64,000 nt of DNA from Geodermatophilus marinus (GTDB taxonomy: Bacteria > Actinomycetota > Actinomycetes > Mycobacteriales > Geodermatophilaceae), in contig NZ_QVQH01000022.1 in NCBI RefSeq assembly GCF_003428645.1, positions 1 through 64,000 of the forward strand, in the 5' to 3' direction. This document shows positions 27,148 to 35,498 of the stretch, piece by piece. The notes below the pieces were generated by a model. The model did no database searches. It worked only from the letters and a program-made list of their open reading frames with translations, and had not been told where the DNA came from. Every line of letters begins with the position of its first letter. Position 1 is the stretch's first letter. A program made the translations under genes and the position numbers.

Positions 27148-27828
27148 CTACCCCGCGGGGCGGTCCGTCGCCGGCTCCGGGCGGCGCTGCAGGAAGTAGG
27201 CGCCCAGCGCGCCGGCCAGGGTCGCGAAGACGGCGACCGAGTAGACCGCGAGGACGACGTCGAGCACCCGCGCCACCGGGCCGCCGGCCGACAGCGGCTC
27301 CCCGGTGACCGTGGCGAGCGCCGCCTCGTGCAGCGCCGGGCCGTAGCTCGGGTAGGCGCCCACCACGTAGAGCAGCTGGCTGGCCGCCAGCACGACCACC
27401 CCCGTGACGGCGCCCAGCAGCCCCACCCGGCCCGAGAGCAGCCGGCCGGCCGACCGCGAGCCGCGCACCGCCGCCGACAGCACCCCGCCGACCCGGGCGG
27501 CCCGCAGCAGGGTCAGCGCACGGGCGAAGCGCAGGAACGGCAGGGCGAGGAAGAGCACCTGCCACCAGTTGCGCGTCCAGAAGCGGCGCCGGTCGCGTGC
27601 GGTGGCCGCCCGGAGCAGGAACTCGGCGACGAACACCGCCCAGAGCAGCCAGCCGCCGACCACCAGCGCGGTGACCAGCCACGGCTCGCGCGCCAGCGAC
27701 TGGCCGAGGACGACGAAGACGAACAGCACGCCCAGGACGCCCATGGGCCGGTCCAGCCGCCGGGCCAGACCCTCCCGCTCCGGCCCCTCGTCGCCCGCCC
27801 GCGTCCGCGCTCCCGCCTCGACAGCCAT
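27148..27828 (-). CDS. Voltage-gated-channel-like membrane protein with degenerate pore motif
   Basis: A 226-residue protein organised like a six-helix potassium channel. Membrane segments begin at VLGVLFVFVVLGQSL. An S4-like Arg-rich stretch reads RFARALTLLRAARVG. A pore-loop region near residues 165-180 is followed by a last helix ARVLDVVLAVYSVAVFATLA. The expected selectivity filter TVGYGD is replaced by TVTGEPLS, so classical potassium selectivity is unlikely. There is no cytosolic RCK domain. It may be a voltage-sensing or ion-conducting protein of unknown selectivity. ATG start, divergent from the DM13 gene. Confidence 0.82.
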   Translation of the reverse strand: MAVEAGARTRAGDEGPEREGLARRLDRPMGVLGVLFVFVVLGQSLAREPWLVTALVVGGWLLWAVFVAEFLLRAATARDRRRFWTRNWWQVLFLALPFLRFARALTLLRAARVGGVLSAAVRGSRSAGRLLSGRVGLLGAVTGVVVLAASQLLYVVGAYPSYGPALHEAALATVTGEPLSAGGPVARVLDVVLAVYSVAVFATLAGALGAYFLQRRPEPATDRPAG

Positions 27829-27899
27829 GCACCGGCCCTACCCCGCACCGCGCGCGGACCTGCTGTGCCCGGGCGGGGTCGCGGCTAGCCTGCCCCGCC

Positions 27900-28439
27900 G
27901 TGGCCGTGCGGAGGAAGACCTGGATCGGGCTGGCAGCGCTGCTGGCGGTCGTGGCGGTGGGCGCGTTCGTGCTGGTGTGGTTCCAGCCGCAGAAGCTGCT
28001 CTACGACAGCGCGGTCGCCGAGGCCCTGCCCTCGACGGCGGGGACGGCGGGCGCGGCGGGCGGCGGGTCGATCGCCGGTGCCCGCGAGCCGGTGGAGCTG
28101 GCCCGCGGCACCTTCGTCTCCCACGAGCACGCCACGTCCGGTTCGGTGCGGGTGCTCCGGCTCCCCGACGGCCAGGTCGTGGTCCGCCTCGAGGGCCTCG
28201 ACACCTCCAACGGGCCCGACCTGTACGTCTACCTCTCGGCCACGCCGGCGGACGGCGACCAGGCGACGGTGGACGAGGAGTTCGTCGACCTGGGCCGGCT
28301 CAAGGGCAACGTGGGGGACCAGAACTACGCCGTCCCCACCGGGGTGGACCCGGGGGACTGGGCCAGCGTGGTGATCTGGTGCGAGCGGTTCCGGGCCTCC
28401 TTCGGCGCCGCGGACCTCGTCCCGGCCGCGGCCGTCTAG
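27900..28439 (+). CDS. Membrane-anchored DM13 domain protein
   Basis: A 179-residue protein with an N-terminal signal anchor (WIGLAALLAVVAVGAFVLVW) and an extracytoplasmic DM13 domain at about residues 65-175. Domain-typical stretches are ARGTFVSHEHATSGSVRVLR, SNGPDLYVYLSA, LKGNVGDQNY and the single-Cys VVIWCERF. DM13 is a cytochrome-domain relative proposed to take part in extracellular redox reactions through its conserved Cys. GTG start at 27900. Confidence 0.88.
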   Translation: MAVRRKTWIGLAALLAVVAVGAFVLVWFQPQKLLYDSAVAEALPSTAGTAGAAGGGSIAGAREPVELARGTFVSHEHATSGSVRVLRLPDGQVVVRLEGLDTSNGPDLYVYLSATPADGDQATVDEEFVDLGRLKGNVGDQNYAVPTGVDPGDWASVVIWCERFRASFGAADLVPAAAV

Positions 28440-28496
28440 GCCCCGCCCGGGGCGTCAGCGCTTCGGGAACCCCGCCGTCTCGTAGGCTGCCGGTGC

Positions 28497-28537
28497 CGCG
28501 GTGGCCCGGCGCGACGGGGGTGTGCCCGGCCACCGCG
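28497..28537. terminator. Hairpin between convergent DM13 and hypothetical genes
   Basis: A 10-bp perfect stem (CGCGGTGGCC with its complement) closes a 21-base loop in the 112-base gap between convergent stops (28439 and 28552). Placement suits a shared terminator, but the loop is long. Confidence 0.45.
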
Positions 28538-28551
28538 TGCTCCCCGGCGGG

Positions 28552-28863
28552 TCAGCCCCCGGGCAGGCGGCGCAGGAGGACGCCGGCGACGGCGACCGCC
28601 TCGGCCGGGACCGCGTCGGCGTCCGCCGCGGCCCGCAGCCACGCCGCCAGCGGGCCGGCCACCTCGGGGGAGAGCGCGGCGATCCACGCGCCGGTCCCGG
28701 CCCGGGCCTCCGCGACGTGCTCGGTGCCGCCGCCGGGGGCGTGCGCGACCACCTCCGGCCGGCTGGCCAGCAGGCCCTGCAGCCGCCAGTCCCCGGGGGT
28801 GCTGCGCGCGGCCAGGGCGGCGAGCCGGTCGGCCGCCGCCCGCAGCGCGGTGCGCTCGTCCAC
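28552..28863 (-). CDS. Hypothetical protein, 103 residues
   Basis: A small Ala-rich helical protein (DERTALRAAADRLAALAARS at the N terminus, VPAEAVAVAGVLLRRLPGG at the end) without membrane segments or recognised motifs. The GTG at 28863 lies six bases past the stop of the upstream acetyltransferase gene, so the two are likely one transcript. I do not recognise the family. Confidence 0.7.
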   Translation of the reverse strand: MDERTALRAAADRLAALAARSTPGDWRLQGLLASRPEVVAHAPGGGTEHVAEARAGTGAWIAALSPEVAGPLAAWLRAAADADAVPAEAVAVAGVLLRRLPGG

Positions 28864-28869
28864 GCCGGG

Positions 28870-29313
28870 TCAGCCGCGGCGCATCGGCACGTGCGGGATG
28901 CCGTCCTCGACGTAGCCGGGGCCGCTGCGCCGGAACCCGAACCGCTCGTACCAGCCCTCCAGGTGGGCCTGGGCGCCCAGCGTCACCGGCGTCCCCCCGC
29001 AGAGCTCCAGCCCGGCCTCGACCAGCCGGGCGGCCAGGCCGCGGCCGCGGGCGGGCGCCGCCGTCGCGACCCGGCCGATCGCCCGGGTCGCCCCGTCGTC
29101 GAGCAGGCGGAGGGTGGCCAGCACCGTGCCGTCCTCCTCGAACCAGAGGTGCACGGTGCCCGGCTCGGTGTCCCGGCCGTCGAGCTCCGGGTAGGGGCAG
29201 TGCTGCTCCACCACGAAGACGTCGACCCGCAGCCGGCACAGCGCGTACACCTCGAAGGGCGTCAGCTCGGCGAAGCGGGCCGTCCGCAGGCGGGGGAGGG
29301 GGCCGGAGGTCAC
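28870..29313 (-). CDS. GNAT family N-acetyltransferase (ElaA-like)
   Basis: A 147-residue acetyltransferase. The ElaA-type N terminus reads LTPFEVYALCRLRVDVFVVEQ. The acetyl-CoA pyrophosphate loop is ARGRGLAARLVEAG, followed by LEGWYERFGFRRSG. It would transfer an acetyl group from acetyl-CoA to an unknown amine. The GTG start at 29313 is 52 bases from the iron-box-like element on the divergent fbpA side, so iron control of this gene too is possible but unproven. Confidence 0.9.
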   Translation of the reverse strand: MTSGPLPRLRTARFAELTPFEVYALCRLRVDVFVVEQHCPYPELDGRDTEPGTVHLWFEEDGTVLATLRLLDDGATRAIGRVATAAPARGRGLAARLVEAGLELCGGTPVTLGAQAHLEGWYERFGFRRSGPGYVEDGIPHVPMRRG

Positions 29314-29365
29314 CCGGGAGTTCTACCCCAGCACCCCCCGGCGCCCCGGCGTGGTACACCTTCTG

Positions 29366-29384
29366 TGAGGTATGCCTTGCCTAT
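29366..29384. promoter_or_regulatory. DtxR/IdeR-like iron box upstream of fbpA-like gene
   Basis: TGAGGTATGCCTTGCCTAT matches 13 of 19 positions of the DtxR-type consensus TTAGGTTAGCCTAACCTAA by my hand count. It lies 23 bases before the start of the iron-binding protein gene in the 93-base divergent gap. Iron-loaded DtxR/IdeR would repress here. Confidence 0.6.
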
Positions 29385-29406
29385 CCCAACCGGGGGAGAC
29401 CGTTCC

Positions 29407-30429
29407 GTGACCAGGCCCGCGCGCCCAGCCGTCGCCGTCCTCGGCGCCCTGACCGCCGCCGCCGCGCTCGCCGGCTGCGGCGCGGACGACGCGTCGGCCG
29501 CCGAGACGCTCACCGTCTACAGCGCCCAGCACGAGAGCCTGGTCCGCACCATGCTCGAGGACTTCACCGCCGAGACCGGCATCGAGCTGGAGTTCCGCGA
29601 CGCCAACGACGCCGAGCTGGCCAACCAGATCGTGCAGGAGGGCGAGGCCTCGCCGGCCGACGTCTTCCTCACCGAGAACAGCCCGGCGATCGACATCCTG
29701 GACGACGAGGGCCTGCTGGCGCCGCTCGAGCAGTCCACCCTCGACCAGGTGGGGGAGCGGTACCGGCCGTCGTCGGGCACCTGGACCGGCTTCGCCGCCC
29801 GCTCCACCGTCCTCGTGTACAACCCCGAGCAGCTGCCCGAGGCCGAGCTGCCCGCCTCGATCCTCGACCTCGCGGACCCGGCGTGGGAGGGCCGCATCGG
29901 CATCGCCGCCGGTGGCCCGGACTTCCAGGCCATCGTGGCCGCCGTCCTGGCGATGGAGGGCGAGGAGGCCACCCGCGCCTGGCTGGAGGGGCTCGAGCGC
30001 AACGCCGACGTCTACCAGAGCAACACCGCCGTGATGGTCGCCGCCGACGAGGGCGAGATCGACGCCGGGGTCATGTACCACTACTACTGGTACCGCGACC
30101 AGGCGGAGAACGCGCTCAAGGGGGACGACGCCCGGCTGCACTACTTCCGCGGGCAGGACCCGGGCGCCTTCCTCAGCGTCTCCGGTGCCGGCGTGCTCGC
30201 CTCCTCCGACCAGCCCGAGGAGGCCCAGCAGCTGGTCGCCTACCTGACCGGCCCCGAGGCGCAGCGCAAGCTGGCCGAGAGCAGCGCGCTGGAGTACGCG
30301 GTGGGCGCGGGTGTCGACTCCGCCGACGCGCTCCCCGCCCTCGACACGCTGGAGGCGCCGCCGGTCGACCCGGGTGAGCTCGACCAGCGGCGGGTCACCG
30401 AGCTGATGCAGGAGGTCGGGCTGCTCTGA
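29407..30429 (+). CDS. Ferric iron ABC transporter, substrate-binding lipoprotein (Fbp type)
   Basis: A 340-residue extracytoplasmic iron-binding protein. The signal peptide ends in a lipobox (AAALAGCGAD). The mature protein follows the Fbp/SBP_bac_6 pattern: LTVYSAQHESLVRTMLEDF, ADVFLTENSPAIDIL, and YQSNTAVMVAADEGEIDAGV followed by the paired-Tyr YHYYWYRDQ, which supplies Fe(III)-ligating tyrosines in this family. The GTG follows GGGGGAG. It is the first gene of a run of seven plus-strand genes, with the permease 35 bases downstream. Iron repression is suggested by the box at 29366-29384. Confidence 0.93.
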   Translation: MTRPARPAVAVLGALTAAAALAGCGADDASAAETLTVYSAQHESLVRTMLEDFTAETGIELEFRDANDAELANQIVQEGEASPADVFLTENSPAIDILDDEGLLAPLEQSTLDQVGERYRPSSGTWTGFAARSTVLVYNPEQLPEAELPASILDLADPAWEGRIGIAAGGPDFQAIVAAVLAMEGEEATRAWLEGLERNADVYQSNTAVMVAADEGEIDAGVMYHYYWYRDQAENALKGDDARLHYFRGQDPGAFLSVSGAGVLASSDQPEEAQQLVAYLTGPEAQRKLAESSALEYAVGAGVDSADALPALDTLEAPPVDPGELDQRRVTELMQEVGLL

Positions 30430-30464
30430 GCGCCGTCCGGGCCCCGGAGGCCGCGGCGGGTCCC

Positions 30465-32009
30465 GTGACGGCGCCCGCGGTCCGGGCCCCGCTGCGCCGC
30501 ACGCCGGTCACGGTGGCGCTCGCGGTCGCGGTGGCCGCGCTCGCGCTGCTGCCGCTCGGGTACGTCCTCGTCTCCGCCGGCGGGGTCGGCTGGACCGGGC
30601 TCCGCGAGCTGGTCTGGCGCCCGCGGGTCGGCGAGCTGCTCTGGAACACCGTCCGGCTGGCCGGCGGGACCGTGCTGCTCAGCGTGGTCCTCGGCGTCGG
30701 CGCGGCCTGGCTGGTCGAGCGGACGGCGCTGCCCGGGCGCCGGGTCTGGCACGTGCTCCTGGTCGCCCCGCTCGCCGTCCCGGCGTTCGTCAACGGCTAC
30801 GCCTGGATCTCCCTGCTGCCCGGGCTGGACACCTACGGCGGGGCGCTGCTGGTCGTCACGCTGTCCTACTTCCCGTTCGTCTACCTGCCCGTCGTCGCCG
30901 CCTTCCGCGGCCTCGACCCCGCCCTGGAGGAGACCGCCCGAGGCCTCGGGCTGTCCACCTGGTCGGTGTTCCGCCGCGTCCAGCTGCCGCAGCTGCGGGT
31001 GGCGGTGCTCGGCGGTGGCCTGCTCGTGGGGCTGCACGTCCTGGCCGAGTTCGGCGCGCTGCAGATGCTGCGGTACGCGACGTTCACGACCGCGATCTAC
31101 GACCAGTACCGGGCGACCTTCGACGGGCCGGGCGCCACGGCGCTGGCCGGCGTCCTCGTGCTGCTGTGCGTGGTGCTGCTGCTGGCCGAGGTGCGGCTGC
31201 GCGGCCGGCACGGCTACGCGCGCACCGGCGCCGGGGTGGCCCGGGCCGGGCGCCCGCTCCGGCTGGGCCGGCTGACCGCGCCCGCGCTGGCCGCGCTCGC
31301 CGCCCTGGTCGTCCTCGCGGTGCTGGTGCCGCTGGCCGCCCTCGCCACCTGGCTGGTCCGCGGCTCGTCGGCCGCCCTCGACACCGGTGCCCTGCTGCAG
31401 ACCACCGGCACGACGCTCGGCCTGGCCGCGGTCGCCGCCGCGGTGACCACCGCCATGGCGCTGCCCACCGGGTGGCTGGCCGTGCGCGCGCGGGGGCGGG
31501 TGGCCACCCTCCTCGAGCGCAGCACCTACCTGGGCAGCTCGGTGCCGGCGATCGTCATCGCGCTGGCACTGGTCACCTTCGCCATCGACGTCACCCCGTG
31601 GCTCTACCAGACGGTGCCGGTGCTGCTGGTCGCGTACGCCGTGCTCTTCCTCCCGAGGGCCGTCGTGACCGTGCGCGCCGCCGTGGAGCAGTCGCCGCGG
31701 GTGCACGACGAGGTGGCGGCCTCGCTGGGCGCGTCGGCGCCCGAGCGGCTGCGGCGGGTCACCCTGCCGCTGCTGGCACCGGGCATCGCAGCCGGCGCCG
31801 CCCTGGTCTTCCTCGCGGTCGTCACCGAGCTCACGGCCACGCTGCTGCTGGCCCCCACCGGCACGTCGACGCTGGCCACCGCGTTCTGGTCGGCCAGCAG
31901 CGCGCTGGAGTACGGGGCCGCCGCGCCGTACGCCGTGGTCATGGTGCTGCTCTCGGCGCCGGCCGCGGTCCTCCTGTCCCGCGACGCCTGGCGAGGTGCG
32001 ACCCCGTGA
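30465..32009 (+). CDS. Ferric iron ABC transporter permease (double-domain, Fbp type)
   Basis: A 514-residue inner-membrane permease built of two fused halves, each with about six membrane helices. Each half has an EAA-type loop contacting the ATPase: [20 protein letters not shown] in the first and [19 protein letters not shown] in the second. This matches FbpB/ThiP-like iron permeases. Its stop overlaps the GTG of the ATPase gene (GTGA), indicating translational coupling. Confidence 0.93.
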   Translation: MTAPAVRAPLRRTPVTVALAVAVAALALLPLGYVLVSAGGVGWTGLRELVWRPRVGELLWNTVRLAGGTVLLSVVLGVGAAWLVERTALPGRRVWHVLLVAPLAVPAFVNGYAWISLLPGLDTYGGALLVVTLSYFPFVYLPVVAAFRGLDPALEETARGLGLSTWSVFRRVQLPQLRVAVLGGGLLVGLHVLAEFGALQMLRYATFTTAIYDQYRATFDGPGATALAGVLVLLCVVLLLAEVRLRGRHGYARTGAGVARAGRPLRLGRLTAPALAALAALVVLAVLVPLAALATWLVRGSSAALDTGALLQTTGTTLGLAAVAAAVTTAMALPTGWLAVRARGRVATLLERSTYLGSSVPAIVIALALVTFAIDVTPWLYQTVPVLLVAYAVLFLPRAVVTVRAAVEQSPRVHDEVAASLGASAPERLRRVTLPLLAPGIAAGAALVFLAVVTELTATLLLAPTGTSTLATAFWSASSALEYGAAAPYAVVMVLLSAPAAVLLSRDAWRGATP

Positions 32010-33097
32010 GCTCCCTGACCGTCACCGCCGTGGGCCGGTCCTTCGGGTCCACCCCGGTCCTCGCCGGGGTGGACCTGCACGTCCCGGAGGGCAGCCTCAC
32101 CGCGCTGCTCGGGCCCTCGGGGTGCGGCAAGACGACGCTGCTGCGGCTGGTGGCCGGCTTCGACGACCCGGACACCGGGACCATCGCCGTCGGCGGGCGG
32201 GTCGTCGCCGGCGCGGGGCGCAGCGTCCCCGCCCGGCACCGCCGCATCGGCTTCGTGCCGCAGGAGGGCGGGCTGTTCCCGCACCTGTCGGTGGCCGGCA
32301 ACGTCACCTTCGGCCTGCCCCGCCGGCAGCGCCGGGACGCCGGCCGGGTGCGCGAGCTCCTCGGCCTGGTCGGCCTGGACGCCGACCTGGCCGGGCGCTC
32401 GCCGCACCAGCTCTCCGGCGGCCAGCAGCAGCGGGTCGCCCTGGCCCGGGCGCTGGCCCCCGGCCCGTCCCTCGTCCTCCTCGACGAGCCGTTCTCCTCG
32501 CTGGACGCGTCCCTGCGCGAGGAGACGCGCCGGGCGGTCGCCGACGCCCTGTCCGCCGCGGGGGCGACCGCCGTGGTGGTGACCCACGACCAGGCCGAGG
32601 CCCTGTCGACGGCCGACCAGGTGGCGGTGCTCCGCGGGGGGCGGCTGGTGCAGCTGGCCGACCCGCGCACGCTGTACCGGGCGCCGCAGGACCTCGACGT
32701 GGCCGCGTTCGTGGGGGAGGCCGTCGTGCTCCGCGGGGAGGTCCGGGACGGCGTCGCGGGCACCGTGCTCGGCCTCCTCCGGCTGGCGCGGCCCTGCCCG
32801 GACGGGCCGGCCCGCGTGCTCGTGCGGCCCGAGCAGCTGCGCCTGGCCCCGCCGGGCGTCGGCCGGGTGCCGGCCCGGGTGCGGGGGGTGGACTTCTTCG
32901 GCCACGACGCCCGCGTCCGCCTCGAGCTGCTCTCGGGCGAGGCGGTCACCGCCCGGGTCGAGGGCGGGGAGCTGCCCGCGGCGGGCGACGACGTCGGCGT
33001 CGACGTCGTCGGCGCGGGGCTGCCCTACCCCGCCGGCCCGGCCGGGGCCGGCCCCGTGGTGCCGTCCGCGCAGGACCCGGTGCCCCAGCTCGGTTAG
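32006..33097 (+). CDS. Ferric iron ABC transporter ATP-binding protein (Fbp type)
   Basis: A 363-residue ABC ATPase. Walker A is [15 protein letters not shown], the Q-loop region is [19 protein letters not shown], the signature is [15 protein letters not shown], Walker B is [13 protein letters not shown] and the switch His is in [13 protein letters not shown]-terminal TOBE-like regulatory region follows ([15 protein letters not shown]). It powers import by the double permease. Its TAG stop at 33095-33097 lies inside the second iron-box-like element. Confidence 0.95.
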   Translation: MSSLTVTAVGRSFGSTPVLAGVDLHVPEGSLTALLGPSGCGKTTLLRLVAGFDDPDTGTIAVGGRVVAGAGRSVPARHRRIGFVPQEGGLFPHLSVAGNVTFGLPRRQRRDAGRVRELLGLVGLDADLAGRSPHQLSGGQQQRVALARALAPGPSLVLLDEPFSSLDASLREETRRAVADALSAAGATAVVVTHDQAEALSTADQVAVLRGGRLVQLADPRTLYRAPQDLDVAAFVGEAVVLRGEVRDGVAGTVLGLLRLARPCPDGPARVLVRPEQLRLAPPGVGRVPARVRGVDFFGHDARVRLELLSGEAVTARVEGGELPAAGDDVGVDVVGAGLPYPAGPAGAGPVVPSAQDPVPQLG

Positions 33098-33112
33098 GTG
33101 TGCCTAAGCTCA
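33094..33112. promoter_or_regulatory. DtxR/IdeR-like iron box upstream of the lyase-epimerase-glycosyltransferase genes
   Basis: TTAGGTGTGCCTAAGCTCA matches 15 of 19 positions of TTAGGTTAGCCTAACCTAA by hand count, the best of three such elements here. It overlaps the stop of the ATPase gene and ends seven bases before the next start, so it may mark an internal iron-regulated promoter. Confidence 0.65.
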
Positions 33113-33118
33113 CCTGCC

Positions 33119-33913
33119 GTGGACCTCTTCCTCTTCACCGTCGACCCCGGCTGGGGTGCCGACGTGGTCGCGGCGGGCGCGGCCGGGATCGTCGTCGACT
33201 GGGAGCGGCGCGGCAAGCACCGCCGCCAGCGGGGGGAGGGCACCCAGATCAACGCCGACACCCCCGGCGACCTCGCCAGGATGCGCGCCGCCACCGACGG
33301 CCGGCTGCTGTGCCGGGTCAACGGCTACGGCCCGTGGACGGCGGCCGAGGTGGACGACGCCGTCGCCCGCGGCGCCGACGAGGTGCTGCTGCCCATGGTC
33401 CGCACCGCCGAGGAGGTCGACCGCACCCTGGAGCTCGTCGGCGGCCGCTGCGGGCTCGGCATCCTGGTCGAGACCGTCGACGCCGTGGCCGCGGCCGCCG
33501 AGCTGGCCCGCAGGCCCCTGTCGCGGGTGTACGTGGGCCTCAACGACCTGCGCATCGACGGGCGGGCGACGTCGCTGTTCCTGCCGCTGTGCGACGGCAC
33601 GGTGGAGGCCGTCCGCGCCGCCACCCGGCAGCCGTTCGGGGTCGGCGGGCTGACCCTGCCCGAGCGGGGTGCGCCGGTGCCCGCGTGGCTCCTGGCCGCC
33701 GAGCTGCTCCGCACCGGCACGGACTTCACCTTCCTGCGCCGCTCCTTCACCGCCGACATGGCCGGGCGGGACCCGTTCGTGGAGGTGCCCCGCCTGCTCG
33801 CCTCGCTCGACGACCTGCGCGTGGCCGGGCCCGGGCGCGCCGCCGCCCACCGCGACGCCTTCGTGGCCGCGGTCACCGGGGTGAGCGGCGGCGGGGCCGC
33901 CCGGCCGGCGTGA
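33119..33913 (+). CDS. HpcH/HpaI aldolase or citrate lyase beta-like protein
   Basis: A 264-residue TIM-barrel protein of the CitE/HpcH superfamily. Putative substrate and metal residues are R67-V-N-G-Y in LLCRVNGYGPW, E118 in GILVETVDAV and D143 in VGLNDLRIDG, the Glu/Asp pair that binds Mg in this family. It would cleave or form a C-C bond of an acyl-CoA or oxo-acid. The GTG start follows the iron-box-like element by six bases, and the stop overlaps the next gene (GTGA). Linkage to an iron importer is unusual; a role in making an iron-binding carboxylate is possible but speculative. Confidence 0.85.
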   Translation: MDLFLFTVDPGWGADVVAAGAAGIVVDWERRGKHRRQRGEGTQINADTPGDLARMRAATDGRLLCRVNGYGPWTAAEVDDAVARGADEVLLPMVRTAEEVDRTLELVGGRCGLGILVETVDAVAAAAELARRPLSRVYVGLNDLRIDGRATSLFLPLCDGTVEAVRAATRQPFGVGGLTLPERGAPVPAWLLAAELLRTGTDFTFLRRSFTADMAGRDPFVEVPRLLASLDDLRVAGPGRAAAHRDAFVAAVTGVSGGGAARPA

Positions 33914-34776
33914 GGACCCGCTCCCGGGCGGCGGTCACCGGAGCCGGGGGGTTCGTCGGCCGGCACCTGGTCGCCCGGCTGCGGTCCGACGGGTGGGACG
34001 TCACCCCGCTCACGCGGGCGGCGGTCGACCTGGCCGACCCCGGCGCCGGGGCCGCCGCGGTGCGGGCCGCCGACCCCGACGTCGTGTTCTCCCTGGCCGC
34101 CGGGCGGGCCAAGGGGTCGCCCGCCGAGCGGGCCGCCACCACGGCCGTGAACACCAGCCCGTGGCTGGTCGACGCGCTGCCCGACCGGTGCCGGGTCGTC
34201 GTCCGGCTCGGGTCGTCCACCGAGTACGCCGCCGGTCCCGCCCCGCTGGCGGAGGACGCCGCGCTGCGCCCCCGCGGGTTCTTCGGCGCCACCAAGGCCG
34301 CGGGCTCGCTGCTCCTGCAGGCCGCGGCGGCCGAGCGGGGGGTGCGCGCGGCCGTGCTGCGGGCCTTCCAGGTCTACGGCCCCGGCGACCACCCGACCCG
34401 GCTGGTGCCCGTCGTGCTGGACGCCGCGCGCACCGGGGCCGCCGTGCCGCTGCCGGCCCGGGTCAGCCGGCGCGACTGGGTGTGGGTCGGCGACGTCGTG
34501 GACGCCTGCGTCCGGGCCGCCCTCGCCGACGACCTGCCGCCCGGGCAGGTCCTCAACGTCGGCACCGGCGTGCAGACCGCGACCGAGGAGCTGGTCGCCA
34601 CCGCGGCCCGGGTGACCGGGCGGCCGATCGCCACCGTGCCCGGCGCCCACCCGGGGCGGGAGTGGGACACCGACTGCTGGGTCAGCGACCCCCGGCTGGC
34701 GCGCGAGCTGCTCGGCTGGACGCCGACGGTGGACCTCGCCGAGGGGCTGGCCCGGACGTGGGCGGCCGGGCGGTGA
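33910..34776 (+). CDS. NAD-dependent epimerase/dehydratase family protein with altered active site
   Basis: A 288-residue extended SDR. The NAD-binding motif is TGAGGFVGRHL near the N terminus, and the C-terminal part has LRAFQVYGPGDHPTR and VLNVGTGVQTATEELV as in nucleotide-sugar epimerases. The catalytic YxxxK is F125-GAT-K129 here: the DNA reads TTC, so the usual Tyr is missing. Y106 in SSTEYAAG is a possible substitute. The start overlaps the lyase stop and the stop overlaps the glycosyltransferase start, pointing to a joint sugar-modifying pathway. Confidence 0.9.
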   Translation: MRTRSRAAVTGAGGFVGRHLVARLRSDGWDVTPLTRAAVDLADPGAGAAAVRAADPDVVFSLAAGRAKGSPAERAATTAVNTSPWLVDALPDRCRVVVRLGSSTEYAAGPAPLAEDAALRPRGFFGATKAAGSLLLQAAAAERGVRAAVLRAFQVYGPGDHPTRLVPVVLDAARTGAAVPLPARVSRRDWVWVGDVVDACVRAALADDLPPGQVLNVGTGVQTATEELVATAARVTGRPIATVPGAHPGREWDTDCWVSDPRLARELLGWTPTVDLAEGLARTWAAGR

Positions 34777-35498
34777 GCGGAGCCCGCACCGGCGCGGTGC
34801 CGGCGGTCGCCGTCGTCGTCCCCGTCTACCGCAACGAGGCGACGCTGCGCCCGCTCGTGGACCGGCTCGCCGCCGCGCTGACCGGCCGGGAGTGGCGGGT
34901 GCGCCTGGTCGTGGACGCCTCGCCCGACGGCAGCGCCGGGGTGGCGCGCGGTCTCGCGGCCGCCGACCCGCGGGTCGGGGTCACCGTGCTCCCGGTCAAC
35001 GGCGGCCAGCACGCCGCGCTGGCCCGGGGCCTGGCCGACGAGCCGGCCGCCGGCGCCTGGGTGTGCATGGACGCCGACCTGCAGGACCCGCCCGAGGCCG
35101 TGCCCCTGCTGCTCGACCGGCTGGCCGGCGGTGACGTCGGGGCCGTCTTCGCCGGCCGGCGCGGTGCCTACCAGGCGCCGGGACGGCGGCTGACCGGGGA
35201 GCTGCACCGCCGGGTCGCGGCCCGCCTCACCGGGCTCCCCCCGGACGCGGGTGCCTTCCTGGCGATGGGGCCGGACGTCCGCGCCGCCGTCCTCACCGCG
35301 GGGGCGCCGAGCGTGGTCCTGGCCGTGGCGGCCGCGCGCCGTCCCGTGGCCAGCGTCCCGGTCGTGCGGGACCGCCGCCCCGAGGGCCGCTCGGCGTGGA
35401 CGGCGCGGGCGCGGCTGGCCCAGTCCGCCCGCTCGCTGGCGTGGGCCCGCCGGGCGCGGGTCAGCGCTCCCAGCGCTGGACCACCAGGTCGGTCTTGA
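34773..35498 (+). CDS. Family 2 glycosyltransferase (DPM-synthase-like)
   Basis: A 241-residue GT-A fold enzyme. The N terminus VAVVVPVYRNEATLRPLVDR and the metal-binding D100-A-D102 in CMDADLQDPPEAV match polyprenyl-phosphate sugar transferases. No C-terminal membrane helices are visible, so it is likely cytosolic or peripheral. The GTG start overlaps the epimerase stop. Its last 12 codons are antisense to the end of the convergent membrane glycosyltransferase gene (38-base overlap). A lipid-linked sugar donor for that membrane enzyme would make sense. Confidence 0.9.
   Translation: MSGARTGAVPAVAVVVPVYRNEATLRPLVDRLAAALTGREWRVRLVVDASPDGSAGVARGLAAADPRVGVTVLPVNGGQHAALARGLADEPAAGAWVCMDADLQDPPEAVPLLLDRLAGGDVGAVFAGRRGAYQAPGRRLTGELHRRVAARLTGLPPDAGAFLAMGPDVRAAVLTAGAPSVVLAVAAARRPVASVPVVRDRRPEGRSAWTARARLAQSARSLAWARRARVSAPSAGPPGRS

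Noticed and set aside
28501..29406. In-frame upstream extension of the iron-binding protein gene
   Set aside because: The frame is open for 302 codons upstream, but those lie antisense to the acetyltransferase gene; the signal peptide and lipobox fix the start at 29407.
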